Below are positions 17,324 through 24,450 of a DNA stretch of 64,000 nt, piece by piece. Position 1 is the stretch's first letter. Every line of letters starts with the position of its first letter. This DNA is from Clostridia bacterium. Its GTDB lineage: Bacteria > Bacillota_A > Clostridia > Christensenellales > Aristaeellaceae. The position numbers were made by a program, and so were the translations under genes. The DNA lies in assembly GCA_017517815.1 (NCBI GenBank), contig JAFWYA010000030.1, positions 1-64,000 on the forward strand, written 5' to 3'. Below the pieces are notes generated by a model. That model was not told where the DNA came from. It ran no database searches and saw only the letters and a program-made list of their open reading frames with translations.

Positions 17324-18345
17324 AGCGGTTGATGAAGTTTTATAATGCGCTTATGCCGCCCTTCAGCGTGCACGGTCTGGTGGAGGGTTTTCGACGCCTG
17401 CCTGAAAGCCTGCCCGTCAGGCCGAAAGTCGCCCATCTGGCGCAGCAGACCAGCGGCGGACGCATCCGCTTTGCTACCGATGCACAGGAGATCGTCATAG
17501 ACATCACGCTGACGGATACGGTGATCAAAACGCACATGACACCGCTCAACATGGCGGGCGCAGAACTGTATGCCGGTACGAAGCGCGCGGCTGTGCTAAG
17601 ACCCCAGGCGCTTGGCGCGGGCACGCTGCCCTTTGAGCGGCTGGATGGCTACGGCATCTGCAAAGAAACGCAGCACACCGTTATGCTGAACGGAGAGATG
17701 CAGACCTATACCCTGTACCTGCCTATCTTTGCCGGGGTGCAGGAGGTGCGCATCGGCCTGCCGGACGACGCTGTGCTGCAGAGCGCTCAGCCCTATGCCA
17801 TTTCCAGGCCGGTGGTGTTCTACGGTTCGTCCATTACCCATGGCGCGTGCGCGGGCAGGCCGTCGCTGACCTATCCGGCAAGGGTGTGCGCCGCGCTGGA
17901 CGCCGATTTTATCAACCTGGGCTTTGCCGGAAACGCGCTGGGCGACATGGAGATCGCAGAGTATATCGCAGGCCTTGACATGAGCGCCTTCGTGCTGGAC
18001 TATGACTGGAACGCGCCCGACCCCGATCATCTGCGTCGCACGCATAAGCCGTTTTTTGATACGGTGCGTCAAAAGAACCCCGACCTGCCCATCCTGATCC
18101 TCAGCCGCATCGGTTCGGACCAGAACGACCCGCAGGACACTGCCGAGCGCTTTGCGGTGATCCGTTACACATATGAAAGCGCGCTTGCGCAGGGTGATAC
18201 CCATGTGGCCCTGCTGGATGGAGGCACCCTGTTTGCACCCGGTGAGTGGGACCTGTGCCTGATGGACTTTGTGCATCCGAATGATTATGGGTTTCACCGG
18301 ATGGCGCAGGGGATTTTGCAGCTGCTTGAACAGTTGCTGAGCTGA
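17320..18345 (+). CDS. SGNH/GDSL-family hydrolase
   Basis: A 341-residue protein with an N-terminal beta-sandwich-like region (about 1-160) and a C-terminal SGNH esterase domain. The catalytic Ser is in FYGSSITHGACAG near residue 170, the Gly/Asn oxyanion block is NLGFAGNALGD, and the Asp-His pair is in FVHPNDYGF near residue 320. No signal peptide is visible, so it likely acts in the cytosol. Related two-domain proteins deacylate sugars or lipids. Tight coupling to the two-component genes suggests it processes the same nutrient brought in by the importer. Confidence 0.8.
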   Translation: MKRLMKFYNALMPPFSVHGLVEGFRRLPESLPVRPKVAHLAQQTSGGRIRFATDAQEIVIDITLTDTVIKTHMTPLNMAGAELYAGTKRAAVLRPQALGAGTLPFERLDGYGICKETQHTVMLNGEMQTYTLYLPIFAGVQEVRIGLPDDAVLQSAQPYAISRPVVFYGSSITHGACAGRPSLTYPARVCAALDADFINLGFAGNALGDMEIAEYIAGLDMSAFVLDYDWNAPDPDHLRRTHKPFFDTVRQKNPDLPILILSRIGSDQNDPQDTAERFAVIRYTYESALAQGDTHVALLDGGTLFAPGEWDLCLMDFVHPNDYGFHRMAQGILQLLEQLLS

Positions 18346-18351
18346 ACATAA

Positions 18352-18389
18352 AAACAAACCGACCTGCAGAGGCAGGCCGGTTTGTTTTC
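18352..18389. terminator. Bidirectional terminator between convergent genes
   Basis: A long stem (AAACAAACCGACCTGC with its near-complement) around AGAG has T-rich flanks on both strands. It serves the SGNH gene on + and the beta-lactamase-fold gene on -. Confidence 0.85.
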
Positions 18390-18403
18390 ACTTTGAAATA
18401 TCG

Positions 18404-19165
18404 TTACACCAATCCAAGCACGCAGGGGCTCAGCTCCTGCAGCAGGGCGATGCACTGGTTGAAGTCGGGCGCGGTCACCAGCGCGGCAAAGATCACCGTG
18501 CGGTTGTCCCCGTAGAGGATGCCCGCGTCGTGGGCGATGTCGCTGAGGCCGCCGGTTTTATGCGCCGCTTTGCGGGCGGGATCGGCAAACAGGAGCAGTT
18601 CCTTGTCGTGCTGGCGCAGCAGGATGGGCAGCGCGGTTTCGCACATGAAGGGAGTGAGCACTTCGCCCTTGTGCAGCAGCGTGTACAGGCGCAGCATGTC
18701 AGCGGCGCTGGTCAGGTTTTCGTTGCCCTGACGGGCGGCTTCATAGTCCAGCATGTGGCGGCGCAGCAGCGTGTCGTTAAGCCCGGTGCGGCGGCTGAAG
18801 GCGTTCACCCTGTCCATCCCCAGCAGGTCGATCAGCACATTGGTGGCGCTGTTGTTGCTGTCGGTGATCATGTACTCCAGCAGCACGGAAAGCGGCACAT
18901 CTGTGCCGTTCTGGATGACGGGGGCCTCGTCGCCCACGCAGTGGCAGGGCTGGACGGGGATTGTCTGCTCCAGCGAAAGCACGCCCTGTTCCACCTCTTC
19001 AAGGGCACAGAGCATGATGGGCGTCTTGATAAGGCTGGCGCTTTTGAAAACCAGATCCTCGCGGTAGTTGGCAAGCACTTCGCCGCTTTGGGCGTCGCGG
19101 ATGGCACAGGCAGCGGTGCAGCCATACTTTTCTTCCAGCTGACGGATTTTATCGTTAAGAAGCAT
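18404..19165 (-). CDS. Class A beta-lactamase-fold serine hydrolase, no signal peptide
   Basis: A 253-residue protein. The Ser-x-x-Lys active site is SLIK at residues 44-47, and the third motif is KTG in AHKTGGLSD. The usual SDN loop reads SNN (ITDSNNSATN), and a clear omega-loop E-x-x-L-N is absent, so efficient penicillin hydrolysis is doubtful. The gene starts at MLLND behind an AGAAGG ribosome site with no hydrophobic leader; a cytosolic place is implied. A TATAAT on the minus strand lies at 19193-19198. It could be a peptidase or esterase of the Beta-lactamase2 group. Confidence 0.75.
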   Translation of the reverse strand: MLLNDKIRQLEEKYGCTAACAIRDAQSGEVLANYREDLVFKSASLIKTPIMLCALEEVEQGVLSLEQTIPVQPCHCVGDEAPVIQNGTDVPLSVLLEYMITDSNNSATNVLIDLLGMDRVNAFSRRTGLNDTLLRRHMLDYEAARQGNENLTSAADMLRLYTLLHKGEVLTPFMCETALPILLRQHDKELLLFADPARKAAHKTGGLSDIAHDAGILYGDNRTVIFAALVTAPDFNQCIALLQELSPCVLGLV

Positions 19166-19241
19166 GGGATAAGCCTTCTTTCGTTTTTTCTCATTATAGC
19201 ATACTGCATGAACTTCATAAAGCACAAAAAACGTTCTTTGC

Positions 19242-19270
19242 TTGTAAGCGCATCGGGCAGGTGCTATACT
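19242..19270 (+). promoter_or_regulatory. Promoter of the DUF1349/metallohydrolase operon
   Basis: TTGTAA and TATACT are separated by 17 bases; the start codon follows about 30 bases later. Confidence 0.65.
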
Positions 19271-19300
19271 TGAAACAGCTTTTGCTGGAGGATGATTTTC

Positions 19301-19909
19301 ATGAAGATCAACCCGTCTGATATGGTGTGGACCAGACCGCCCCGGCAGTATCACATTTCGCAGGAGAACGTGACCATCGTGACCGATCCGCATACGGACC
19401 TGTGGCAGCGGACGTATTACCATTTCCGCAATGACAACGCGCCGGTGCTGCAGCTGGAAACAACGGAGGAATACTTCTCCTTTGTGGTCAGGGCGCAGTT
19501 TGATTCCAAAGTGCGCTTTGATCAGGCCGGTGTAGCGGTTTATCTGGACAGCGACAACTGGCTCAAGGCGTCTGTGGAGTACGAAAATGAACACATCCAG
19601 CGTCTGGGCAGCGTGGTCACCAACAACGGCTATTCGGATTGGGCGTCGGTGGACATCGATGCCTCCATCAAATACATGTGGTTCCGCTTGAGCCGCCGCG
19701 GACAGGATTTCTGCGTGGAAAACTCCACCGATGGCGTCCATTTCGGGCAAATGCGCATCTGCCACTTGTTTAACGCTGAACAGAGCATCCGCTTTGGCAT
19801 TTATGCCTGCAGCCCGGAGGCGTCGTCGTTTGAAGCGGTTTTTACCCATCTGGAAATGACGGACTGCAAGTGGCTGGCGCACGACGGTCAGGCCCCGGAT
19901 GAGGAATAG
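19301..19909 (+). CDS. DUF1349 concanavalin-like protein (YesU type)
   Basis: A 202-residue beta-rich cytoplasmic protein. Blocks typical of DUF1349 are FVVRAQFDSKVRFDQAGVAVY, WLKASVEYEN, and WFRLSRRGQDFCVENSTDGVHF, ending with a GIYACSPE strand. The fold is that of legume-lectin-like jelly rolls; members are found near sugar-utilisation genes but have no proven reaction. Start: of two in-frame ATGs (19292, 19301) the second has correct spacing behind CTGGAGG. It is followed 17 bases later by the metallohydrolase gene. Confidence 0.8.
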   Translation: MKINPSDMVWTRPPRQYHISQENVTIVTDPHTDLWQRTYYHFRNDNAPVLQLETTEEYFSFVVRAQFDSKVRFDQAGVAVYLDSDNWLKASVEYENEHIQRLGSVVTNNGYSDWASVDIDASIKYMWFRLSRRGQDFCVENSTDGVHFGQMRICHLFNAEQSIRFGIYACSPEASSFEAVFTHLEMTDCKWLAHDGQAPDEE

Positions 19910-19926
19910 CTAAAGGAGACGTACCT

Positions 19927-20787
19927 ATGCTCATCGGACAATTCTTTGGTACCAGCGCGGCGGAGGGCATTCCCGCCCCGTTTTGCCAGTGCGAGGTGTG
20001 CCGGCAGGCGCGGGAGAAAAAGGGCGTTTACCGCCGCAGACGATCCTGCTTTCGGCTGAGTGACAAGATCATGCTGGATCTGGGTGCGGATGCGGTGAGC
20101 CAGTGCGAGGAATACGGCGATATCACGGCGGTCGATCATGTGCTGATCACGCACACACACGACGACCATCTCAATCCTCACATGATGATGGAGGCCTTCT
20201 GGAGCCGAAAGGACCGAGGCGGCCCGCTGCACTATTACTTCACGGATCAGGCCTTTGATATGGTGCGGCACTGGCGCGAAAACGAGTGGATCCTCAAGGG
20301 AAAGGTGCCTGAATGGGAGCGCGACGGCGTGGTGGCGTTCCATCAGCTGCATTACGGGCAGCGCACGCAGGTGGAGGACGTGTTCGTCACGCCCTTCCGC
20401 GGCAACCACAAGGGAAATGTGGGAGAGAATACCGCGCTGTATCTGATCGAACTGCCGGACGGGCGCAGCCTGTTTTACGGGCTGGACAGCGGATGCTATC
20501 TTCCCGAAACCATCGAGGCTCTCAAAGACCACCGCATCGATCTGTTCATCAGTGAATGCACCGCAGGTGCAAGCGCCATCAGCTATCCCGGAACCCACAT
20601 GGGCATTCGGGATGTGTGCGACCTGACCAACAAGCTCTACCGTCAGGGCACACTGCACGACGACAGCACCCTGTGGCTTACGCACATCAACCACAGAACC
20701 GGGCATGATCAGATGCTTGAAGCTGCCGCAAGCCTGCCGTTCCCTGTAAAGACGGTCGTGGCCTTTGACGGCCTGCGCATTTTGTGA
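19927..20787 (+). CDS. Metallo-beta-lactamase-fold hydrolase, PhnP-like
   Basis: A 286-residue protein. The binuclear metal site motif is ITHTHDDHLNP near residues 75-85; a Cys pair (CQCEVC) near residues 19-24 resembles the extra zinc site of PhnP-type phosphodiesterases. Later metal ligands are in FRGNHKGN and ECTAG, and in THINHR near the end. PhnP opens cyclic phosphodiesters of ribose; whether this protein does so is unknown, and no phosphonate genes are near. AAAGGAGACG precedes the ATG. Confidence 0.75.
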   Translation: MLIGQFFGTSAAEGIPAPFCQCEVCRQAREKKGVYRRRRSCFRLSDKIMLDLGADAVSQCEEYGDITAVDHVLITHTHDDHLNPHMMMEAFWSRKDRGGPLHYYFTDQAFDMVRHWRENEWILKGKVPEWERDGVVAFHQLHYGQRTQVEDVFVTPFRGNHKGNVGENTALYLIELPDGRSLFYGLDSGCYLPETIEALKDHRIDLFISECTAGASAISYPGTHMGIRDVCDLTNKLYRQGTLHDDSTLWLTHINHRTGHDQMLEAAASLPFPVKTVVAFDGLRIL

Positions 20788-20790
20788 ATA

Positions 20791-20824
20791 CATCCCCTCC
20801 GTTTCAGGAGGGGGATGCTGTTTT
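20791..20824. terminator. Bidirectional terminator
   Basis: CATCCCCTCC pairs with GGAGGGGGATG (one bulged G) around GTTTCA, and a T-rich tail follows. It separates the metallohydrolase from the convergent TIM-barrel gene. Confidence 0.75.
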
Positions 20825-22757
20825 ATTGGACTTTTACATAGCGCAGTGACATGGCAGGAATGCTGAGTTCGGCAAGCGGTTCGCCGTTGAAGGCGTCATA
20901 CATGCCGCCGGGGGCGTCAAGGTGAATATTTTTTGCATCGTCCAGCGAGGGGTTGAGCAGGGCGACCAGCGTGTCGGCCTCTCCCCTGAGCGCGATGGGC
21001 ATCACGTTCAGGCTGCCGGAAACCGCCCATGTGGGCTTTTCGCGCAGGAGCCACTGCACGATGGCGCGTACCTGTCCGGCACGGCATTTGTACAGCCAGT
21101 TGCGGTCGGGCACGATGGCAGAGGCAAAGGTGCATATGCGCGCGCCAAATTCGTTTTCATACAGCCACACGGCGGGTGCAAAGGGCTTTTTGGCGCAGTC
21201 GATGAAGTGCGACGCAGCCATCGCACCCTCACAGGGGTCAAACAGCACGGGCATGTTGCGCTCATCGCCAACGTTGCGGCCAAAGGCGGCCACGTATTGT
21301 CCGGGACAGCCGCCGTCAAAGCCGGGCACATCAAAGCATTCATAGCAGGCCTGATTCAGCCGGCGCGGGTTGTGCAGGCCGATCTGTGCGCCAAAGCTGC
21401 GGGTGCACAGCGCGATGGCGGCATACATGTCCAGCATCAGCGGCTTGTGCAGCAGGCGGCGAATGTCTTCGTCAGTCAGGCAGTTGACCACGTCGCCGTC
21501 GATGAAGTTGATATCGCCCTCGCCAAAAGCTACCGGCACGCCCATGCGCGCCATCACGGCGGCTGGATCGGCGATGGTGGAATGCGGATACAGCCCGCGC
21601 ACGGTGCCGGTGCGGTTATCAATGCGGCGCGAGATATCCCAGCTCCACAGGAAGTGAACGCCCTGCGGCGTGCGGCCCTGACGGAGTGCCTGTACCTGAT
21701 CGTACAATGCGCGGCGCGTGCGCAGCATGTCGGCGTATTCCTGACAGTAGGTAAACGGCGTTTCAAAATGGTCAAACAGGTTGAGCGTAGCCTGTGTGCA
21801 TCCGGCCAGCGCGTGCAGCTGAATGTGCAGATCGGTCTGGCGCACGCTCTTGCTCATCACCGTGCGGGGGTAGGAATCCACCTCGCTTACGGCAAACAGC
21901 TCGCCCGGGATGGCGCTGAGCGACCGGGCGGTGCCCAGATACATGCTGCACACGCCGTCCAAAAGCACGTCGGAATAGGCGCCGCCGGCCGGACGGGCAA
22001 GCATGGTGCGGCCTTCGCCGGCAAAGGTCTGCAGAAGGCGCGGCAGATCGCGGCCCTGATAGCTGCTGGATGCATTGGAGCAGCACATCAGGCCGATCTG
22101 CACGTCCGGATCCACCGCGTGCACGGCCTGTTCCACCATGCGTCCGGTGTGCAGCTGGTTTTCAAAATTGACGTCCATCCATGCCTGACGGATGCGCAGG
22201 TCGTCCGGGCTGTTGCCGCATACATGGGCGCGCAGGGTTTCGGGGGTGAGCTCTGCGCCGCAGCGGCGGGACGTGGCCTTCACGTGCAGGTCGCAGAAGC
22301 AGCCTGCCCTGCCCTGAAAATGATTGTCCGACCGGAAGTCGTCATCCAGATACAGCCGTGCAAAGCCCGCGCGGGCACAGTCGGCGCACACGCGGCTGAT
22401 GTAGCGCTGCCAGGCGGGGTCCATGCCGCAGGGCGCAGCGGGCGAAGGCTGCAGATCATCGCCCACGAAACGCGAGAAAGAAGGCATATCTTCCACGTAG
22501 CCCTCATAGTGGCCCATGCTCACCTTGATGTACATCGATGGAATGAGACCCTCCGCCTTGAGAATGGGCACGATCTCGCAGTAGGCGTCGGCTACGCGAT
22601 GAAAAAAATCCTCGCTTTGCACGACGGTGGCGATATGGTAGCTTTCCTCGCTGAGAAGCACTTCGTCGATATGCGCTTCATGGCAGAAGCGAATGAGCTC
22701 CGGCAGGAAGGAACGCCATGTATCCGGATGGATATTCGTACGCAGACCGTATTGCAT
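20823..22757 (-). CDS. Large TIM-barrel protein, putative glycoside hydrolase
   Basis: A 644-residue cytoplasmic protein without signal peptide. The first 350 residues look like a TIM barrel: GLRTNIHPDTW, RLYLDDDFRSDNHF and LFAVSEVDSYPRT have the acidic pairs expected of clan GH-A/GH42-like enzymes. A glutamine-amidotransferase-like middle (VNCLTDEDIRRLL) and a C-terminal beta-domain (VALLNPSLDD) follow, the same order as in beta-galactosidase trimerisation proteins. No specific family was recognised. The ATG at 22755-22757 follows GGAGGGGTTTG on the minus strand. Confidence 0.6.
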   Translation of the reverse strand: MQYGLRTNIHPDTWRSFLPELIRFCHEAHIDEVLLSEESYHIATVVQSEDFFHRVADAYCEIVPILKAEGLIPSMYIKVSMGHYEGYVEDMPSFSRFVGDDLQPSPAAPCGMDPAWQRYISRVCADCARAGFARLYLDDDFRSDNHFQGRAGCFCDLHVKATSRRCGAELTPETLRAHVCGNSPDDLRIRQAWMDVNFENQLHTGRMVEQAVHAVDPDVQIGLMCCSNASSSYQGRDLPRLLQTFAGEGRTMLARPAGGAYSDVLLDGVCSMYLGTARSLSAIPGELFAVSEVDSYPRTVMSKSVRQTDLHIQLHALAGCTQATLNLFDHFETPFTYCQEYADMLRTRRALYDQVQALRQGRTPQGVHFLWSWDISRRIDNRTGTVRGLYPHSTIADPAAVMARMGVPVAFGEGDINFIDGDVVNCLTDEDIRRLLHKPLMLDMYAAIALCTRSFGAQIGLHNPRRLNQACYECFDVPGFDGGCPGQYVAAFGRNVGDERNMPVLFDPCEGAMAASHFIDCAKKPFAPAVWLYENEFGARICTFASAIVPDRNWLYKCRAGQVRAIVQWLLREKPTWAVSGSLNVMPIALRGEADTLVALLNPSLDDAKNIHLDAPGGMYDAFNGEPLAELSIPAMSLRYVKVQ

Positions 22758-22889
22758 CAAACCCCTCCAGTGAATATGCTGCTTTCATGATACAACCATT
22801 ATAAATTCCCGCGCCTGTGAAATCCACAAAAAAGCAAAAGGAAACATCAAAAATCGTCCTTTTTTCAAACTCTACTTTTTGTGGGTGTT

Positions 22890-22905
22890 CACAAAGCGGT
22901 TTGTG
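22890..22905. promoter_or_regulatory. Inverted repeat CACAAA-N4-TTTGTG, possible operator
   Basis: A perfect 6+6 palindrome lies 30 bases before the HTH/desulfoferrodoxin-fusion gene, just upstream of a TATGAT-like -10. Position suggests autoregulation by the HTH protein (inference). Confidence 0.5.
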
Positions 22906-22934
22906 ATTTATGATGGTATCGGAGGTGAAAAACC

Positions 22935-23606
22935 ATGAATCAGTATGTGACCGGCGCGGTCATCCGGGAACTTCGCGAAAAAAAGGGCATGACGCAGGCC
23001 GATCTGGCCCAGCGGCTGTTTGTGTCCGACAAAACGGTGTCCAAGTGGGAAAACGGAAAGGGCTATCCGGATATTTCTTTGCTCGATCCCATTGCCAAGC
23101 TGTTCGGCGTGTCCATCGCAGAACTGGTCAGCGGCGAAGTGGTGAGAAACATCAATGTGTCGGGCAATATGCTCAGGTCCAAGTTTTATGTGTGCCCGGT
23201 GTGCGGCAATGTGATCCACACCATGGGCGAGGCCGCCATCAGCTGCCATGGCGTGCAGCTGACCCCTGCGCAGCCGGAGGAGACCGACGAAAATCACATG
23301 ATCTTCGTCGAAGGCGTGGAGGACGAGTATTATGTGCGCATTGAGCATGACATGACCAAAACGCATTACATTTCCTTCGTCGCGGCCCTTTCGCCGGACC
23401 GGCTGCAGCTGGTGAAGCTGTACCCCGAGGGGAATGCCGAGGCGCGTTTTCAGGTGCGCGGCGTAAAGCAGCTGTTTTTTTACTGCAACCGCGACGGGCT
23501 GTTCCGCCTGAACGTAAAGCCGTCCATCGACGCAAGGCGCGCATCCTATGACGACACGGCCCACAGACGCGCGCTGGAGCAAACGGCCGCCAGCATTTTT
23601 GGATAA
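22935..23606 (+). CDS. XRE regulator fused to a desulfoferrodoxin-like domain
   Basis: A 223-residue protein. Residues 8-62 form an XRE helix-turn-helix (MTQADLAQRLFVSDKTVSKWENGKG). Residues 84-105 carry CPVCGN (Cys87, Cys90) and a later SCHG, like the rubredoxin-type zinc/iron site of desulfoferrodoxin. Residues 130-205 resemble the superoxide reductase barrel: IEHDMTKTHYISFV, KLYPEGNAEARF and FFYCNRDGLF. In superoxide reductase the iron ligands are four His and one Cys, with the last pair in C-N-x-H-G; here the His is Asp, so catalysis is unlikely. It may sense iron or oxidants. GGAGGTG precedes the ATG. Confidence 0.7.
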   Translation: MNQYVTGAVIRELREKKGMTQADLAQRLFVSDKTVSKWENGKGYPDISLLDPIAKLFGVSIAELVSGEVVRNINVSGNMLRSKFYVCPVCGNVIHTMGEAAISCHGVQLTPAQPEETDENHMIFVEGVEDEYYVRIEHDMTKTHYISFVAALSPDRLQLVKLYPEGNAEARFQVRGVKQLFFYCNRDGLFRLNVKPSIDARRASYDDTAHRRALEQTAASIFG

Positions 23607-23609
23607 GGA

Positions 23610-23644
23610 AACACGCATCAGCCAGTATGAGGCTGATGCGTGTT
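23610..23644 (+). terminator. Terminator of the XRE-fusion gene
   Basis: AACACGCATCAGCC pairs perfectly with its complement around AGTATGA; the tail GCTTGTTGT is only moderately T-rich. Confidence 0.65.
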
Positions 23645-23680
23645 GCTTGTTGTATGGAAAACGCCTGGCCCAGCCGGTGA

Positions 23681-24256
23681 CTATTTGGTGCCGGGTACGA
23701 AGGTGGTCAGCAGGGTTTCCATGGCGCCCAGCGCGTCTTCGGTCAAAGGTACGTTCTCCAGATAGTACACGCCGTAGTTTCCGCCTGTTGCATAGCACAG
23801 CGCCACGAAAATACCCTGTTCCATGTTTTCAGTCTCGTAGATGTACAGCAGGGAAACGGCGCGGCTTTCATCGATCTCAATCGCGGTAGCGGTATAGGTG
23901 GGGTCGGTGAAGTCGGGCGCAAAGCTTGCCAATGCGGCATTGGCAAGGGCGTTGATGTGGTCCTGCAGGGTGCTGCCTTCCGGGAACTGACTGGGCCGCA
24001 TGCCGTTCATGGTGAGCAGCACGCCTGACAGGGGAGATTCGCTCATGCACATGTACTGGCAGTAGCCGATGGAATTGAACATTTCCTCCGACTGCTCCTG
24101 CGTGATGTTGGTGGAGGTGAAGTTGTAAAACAGGTCGTCAGTGGTAAGGTAACCGGCGATCTCGTTGCCAAGCGCCAGAGTGGTCTGGGCGGCGCAGGCG
24201 GGCATGCACAGGCATACCAGTGCAAGCACCAGCGCGGCGATGCGTGTGATTTTCAT
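23681..24256 (-). CDS. Small secreted protein of unknown function
   Basis: A 191-residue protein with a signal peptide (LVLALVCLCMPACAA) and no anchor. The mature chain is acidic, with a run of short alpha/beta blocks (TTDDLFYNFTSTNI, YCQYMCMSESPLSG, LLYIYETENMEQG). No family was recognised. Translation starts at the ATG preceded by AGGAGGCC on the minus strand. It lies alone between the XRE-fusion terminator and the divergent flavoprotein promoter. Confidence 0.65.
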   Translation of the reverse strand: MKITRIAALVLALVCLCMPACAAQTTLALGNEIAGYLTTDDLFYNFTSTNITQEQSEEMFNSIGYCQYMCMSESPLSGVLLTMNGMRPSQFPEGSTLQDHINALANAALASFAPDFTDPTYTATAIEIDESRAVSLLYIYETENMEQGIFVALCYATGGNYGVYYLENVPLTEDALGAMETLLTTFVPGTK

Positions 24257-24362
24257 GATAAAGGCCTCCTGAAGGTAAACTGTATACATAAAATAGCATA
24301 TTTATAGGAAGAAAACAATGCAAACGTATCAAAACAGCCGCAAGAGAAAGTTTGTTAAATAC

Positions 24363-24391
24363 TTGACAATATAATCCTGTGGTGGTATGAT
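24363..24391 (+). promoter_or_regulatory. Promoter of the flavoprotein reductase gene
   Basis: TTGACA and TATGAT are spaced by exactly 17 bases. Transcription should begin near 24398, directly at the operator. Confidence 0.8.
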
Positions 24392-24398
24392 GCCAAAG

Positions 24399-24424
24399 TA
24401 GACCGGTCGTCTAGTAACGACCGG
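24399..24424. promoter_or_regulatory. TetR-type operator overlapping the transcription start
   Basis: TAGAC-CGGTC-GTCTA forms one palindrome, and CCGGTCGT with ACGACCGG forms a second that overlaps it. TAGAC-type palindromes are typical for the LmrA/YxaF branch of TetR repressors, the branch of the regulator encoded at 26297. A repressor bound here would block initiation. Confidence 0.65.
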
Positions 24425-24450
24425 CAGAAGAAATGAGGAGGAAATATCCC

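Noticed and set aside
18404..19165. Call as an antibiotic-resistance beta-lactamase
   Set aside because: The SDN motif is altered, a deacylating Glu is not evident and there is no signal peptide.
20922..22790. Open frame of about 620 codons on the plus strand opposite the TIM-barrel gene
   Set aside because: It has Ala/His/Gly-rich shadow composition, no start signal and no motif, while the minus-strand protein shows coherent domains.
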